From Sandarakinorhabdus sp. (GTDB taxonomy: Bacteria > Pseudomonadota > Alphaproteobacteria > Sphingomonadales > Sphingomonadaceae), in contig JALOSK010000019.1 of the NCBI GenBank assembly GCA_025458465.1, positions 1 to 14,153 on the forward strand: a stretch of DNA of 14,153 bases, read 5' to 3'. Positions 12,328 through 14,153 of the stretch are shown in pieces (position 1 is the stretch's first letter; every line of letters begins with the position of its first letter). The translations under genes and the position numbers were made by a program. The notes under the pieces were generated by a model. It made no database searches, was not told the origin of the DNA, and was given only the letters and a program-made list of their open reading frames with translations.

Positions 12328-14153
12328 CAGCCAAGCGCCCGCGACGCCATTTCCAGCACATCCTTCGACATGCCGGGCGCGGCGATGATGCGTTCCAGCT
12401 GCGCCTGCATCAATCCTGCACGGGCTTCATCAAAACGCCGCCAACGCCCCAGCGGCACCGCAAGCCGCGCCGCGCTCTGCGGATTGAGGCGGTCCACAGC
12501 GATCAGCTGATCGGCAAGCAGGCGGTAGCCCTCGCCATCGGCGGCATGGAACCAGCGCTGGTTGGCAGCAAACGCCCCCACCAGGCTGCGCAGCCGGTTG
12601 GGGTTGGCCAGGCTGAATTCGGGATGGCCCAGCAGCGCCCGCACCTGTTCCAGCACGTCCGGCCGGTTGGCCAGCGCCTGCACGCTGAACCATTTGTCGA
12701 TCACATCGTGGTTGCCGGCGAAACGCGTGTGGAAATCGGCCAGCACGGCGGCGCGTTCGGTGCTCGCACTGTTCACCAGCGCCGTCAGCGCGCCCATGCG
12801 GTCTGTCATGGTGGCCGCCGTGTCATATTGCCGACGGGCCACGGCAAAGGCCGCATCGCTGCCCGCCGTCACCAGATAGCCCAGCGCCACGCTGGCCAGC
12901 CGGCGCGCGCCCTTGGCTTCAGGCGTCAATGCGGCGCCGGCATCCTTGTGGGCGTGATAGGCGTCCCACCACAGCGGTTCCAGTTCGGTGGCAATGGCAC
13001 GGCGCGCGGCCTCGCGACGGCGATGGATGCCCTCCACGTCCACCATGTCTGCGGCATCGCCAATGAACGCCTCGGTGGGCAGCAGCACGGCTTCGCCCTT
13101 GAAGGCGGCGTCCAGCCCCGGATCGCTGAGCGTGCCGCGCACCGCTGCCACCAGTTCGGCCGGATCATCATCGGTGGCCAGCACCGACAGGGCCAGTTGC
13201 TGAAACGCCTCCCAGCGGGCGAAGGGATCATCGTCGTGGGCGGCAAGGAATCCCAGATCGGCGCGGGCCAGCGGCGCTTCCACCACCACCGGCGCCGAAA
13301 ATCCCCGGTTCAGGCTGGGCAGCACCGGTTCGGCAACATCATCGAAGGTGAGATGGGTAACCGGTCCGTTGAGACGCGCCACCATCTCTTCGCCCAGGCG
13401 GCGGCCGCTGTCGCGACCGATGAGGGCGAGGCGAAAGGGCATCAGCATGGGCTGCTTGTGCCTCTGGCCAGGCGTTGCCGGCACATGCTGGCGCAAGGTG
13501 ATTTCGACCCGGGAACCCGTCTGGCGGCTTTCCACCGAAATGCGCGGCGTGCCGGCCTGTTGATACCACAGGCGGAAGGCGGAAAGATCGACGCCGTTGG
13601 CGTCTTCCATGGCCTTCAACCAGTCCTCGCAGGTCACGGCCTGGCCGTCGTGGCGATCGAAATACAGGTCGGCACCGCGCCGGTAGCCGTCCTCCCCCAG
13701 CAGGGTCGCCAGCATCCGGATCACCTCCGCCCCCTTGTTGTAGATGGTGGCGGTGTAGAAATTGGCGATTTCCACATAATGATCGGGCCGGATCGGGTGC
13801 GCCAGCGGGCCGGCGTCTTCGGGGAACTGCACGGCCCGCAAGCTGCGCACATCATCGATGCGGCGCACCGCGGCGCTGCCCTGATCGGCACTGAACTGCT
13901 GATCGCGATAGACGGTCAGGCCTTCCTTCAGCGAAAGCTGGAACCAGTCCCGGCAGGTGACGCGGTTGCCGGTCCAGTTGTGGAAATATTCATGGGCCAC
14001 CACGCCGGCCACCGCATCGAAATCCTGATCGGTGGCGGTTTCGGTGTCGGCCAGGATATATTTCGAATTGAAGATGTTGAGGCCCTTGTTCTCCATCGCG
14101 CCGGCGTTGAAATCGGCCACGGCGACGATGTTGAATTCATCCAGATCATATTC
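12327..14153 (-). CDS. pepN: Aminopeptidase N (M1 family), N-terminal part outside the window
   Basis: The last 608 codons of a cytoplasmic M1 zinc aminopeptidase; the frame is open through base 14153. The exopeptidase motif 'GAMEN' is about 17 codons from the right edge. The zinc site 'HEYFH' (13980-13994), with the third ligand Glu in 'LSLKEGLTVYRD' 18 residues further on, follows. 'NFYTATIYNKGAEVIRML' carries the Tyr that stabilises the transition state. Then come the small beta domain and the helical-repeat C-terminal domain seen in E. coli PepN, ending 'LEMASRALG'. E. coli PepN has about 610 residues from GAMEN onward, so nothing is missing at this end. It removes N-terminal residues from peptides downstream of ClpAP and Lon. 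It is the first visible gene of the leftward unit. Confidence 0.96.
   Translation of the reverse strand, partial: EYDLDEFNIVAVADFNAGAMENKGLNIFNSKYILADTETATDQDFDAVAGVVAHEYFHNWTGNRVTCRDWFQLSLKEGLTVYRDQQFSADQGSAAVRRIDDVRSLRAVQFPEDAGPLAHPIRPDHYVEIANFYTATIYNKGAEVIRMLATLLGEDGYRRGADLYFDRHDGQAVTCEDWLKAMEDANGVDLSAFRLWYQQAGTPRISVESRQTGSRVEITLRQHVPATPGQRHKQPMLMPFRLALIGRDSGRRLGEEMVARLNGPVTHLTFDDVAEPVLPSLNRGFSAPVVVEAPLARADLGFLAAHDDDPFARWEAFQQLALSVLATDDDPAELVAAVRGTLSDPGLDAAFKGEAVLLPTEAFIGDAADMVDVEGIHRRREAARRAIATELEPLWWDAYHAHKDAGAALTPEAKGARRLASVALGYLVTAGSDAAFAVARRQYDTAATMTDRMGALTALVNSASTERAAVLADFHTRFAGNHDVIDKWFSVQALANRPDVLEQVRALLGHPEFSLANPNRLRSLVGAFAANQRWFHAADGEGYRLLADQLIAVDRLNPQSAARLAVPLGRWRRFDEARAGLMQAQLERIIAAPGMSKDVLEMASRALG

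Noticed and set aside
10903..12510. Rightward open frame (535 codons) opposite the ECF sigma and deacetylase genes
   Set aside because: It is an Arg/His/Gly-rich antisense translation spanning the junctions of three well-supported genes; a typical high-GC artefact.
1..14153. Mobile elements, CRISPR arrays, toxin-antitoxin pairs, tRNA or rRNA genes
   Set aside because: I saw no transposase or integrase motifs, direct repeats with spacers, attachment sites or cloverleaf-like segments; all space is taken by housekeeping-type genes of similar composition.

Overview
The window looks like ordinary chromosome from a high-GC alphaproteobacterium, most likely Sphingomonadales. I infer this from protein content and gene order, not from a marker search: an alphaproteobacterial RpoH directly behind an RluD-type pseudouridine synthase, a ChpT-type phosphotransferase, a phasin followed by clpS, and GC-rich codon use throughout. 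There are 18 protein genes, two of them cut by the window edges. There are no rRNA or tRNA genes, insertion sequences, phage genes or CRISPR arrays, and no gene-free stretch longer than 100 bases.

Layout. 1-513 (+) is the end of a zinc-type medium-chain dehydrogenase/reductase. It converges on a leftward set rluD > rpoH > mtgA (3174-517): rRNA modification, the heat-shock sigma factor and a peptidoglycan glycosyltransferase. Starting 17 bases from the rluD start codon, a rightward set runs M67 (JAMM) metallopeptidase > cold-shock protein > chpT (3192-4433). A phasin gene follows (4532-5266) with its own sigma70-like promoter, two copies of a PhaR-like operator and a terminator, then clpS (5411-5773), an SDR oxidoreductase (5841-6539) and a pirin (6640-7356).

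The pirin converges, with a 2-base gap, on a leftward class I CPD photolyase (8753-7359). A rightward D-amino-acid transaminase-like gene (8837-9700) diverges from the photolyase. The right end is a tightly packed leftward unit: aminopeptidase N (entering from beyond the window) > histone-deacetylase-like amidohydrolase > ECF sigma factor > membrane anti-sigma-like protein > periplasmic metal-sensor-like protein. Every junction in it overlaps by 1-4 bases or abuts.

How the genes fit together. Several concern stress and protein quality: RpoH, ClpS, cold-shock protein, PepN, photolyase, and the ECF/anti-sigma/periplasmic-sensor module, which resembles CnrH/CnrY/CnrX metal-sensing systems in architecture. 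The phasin region has the best regulatory detail: a TTGAAA-N17-TATGTT promoter with one operator just upstream of the -35 and the other over the -10, plus a strong internal ribosome binding site that predicts a second, shorter phasin. I did not find a convincing new multi-gene system. The most interesting leads are the two-form phasin and the ECF module embedded behind pepN and the deacetylase gene.
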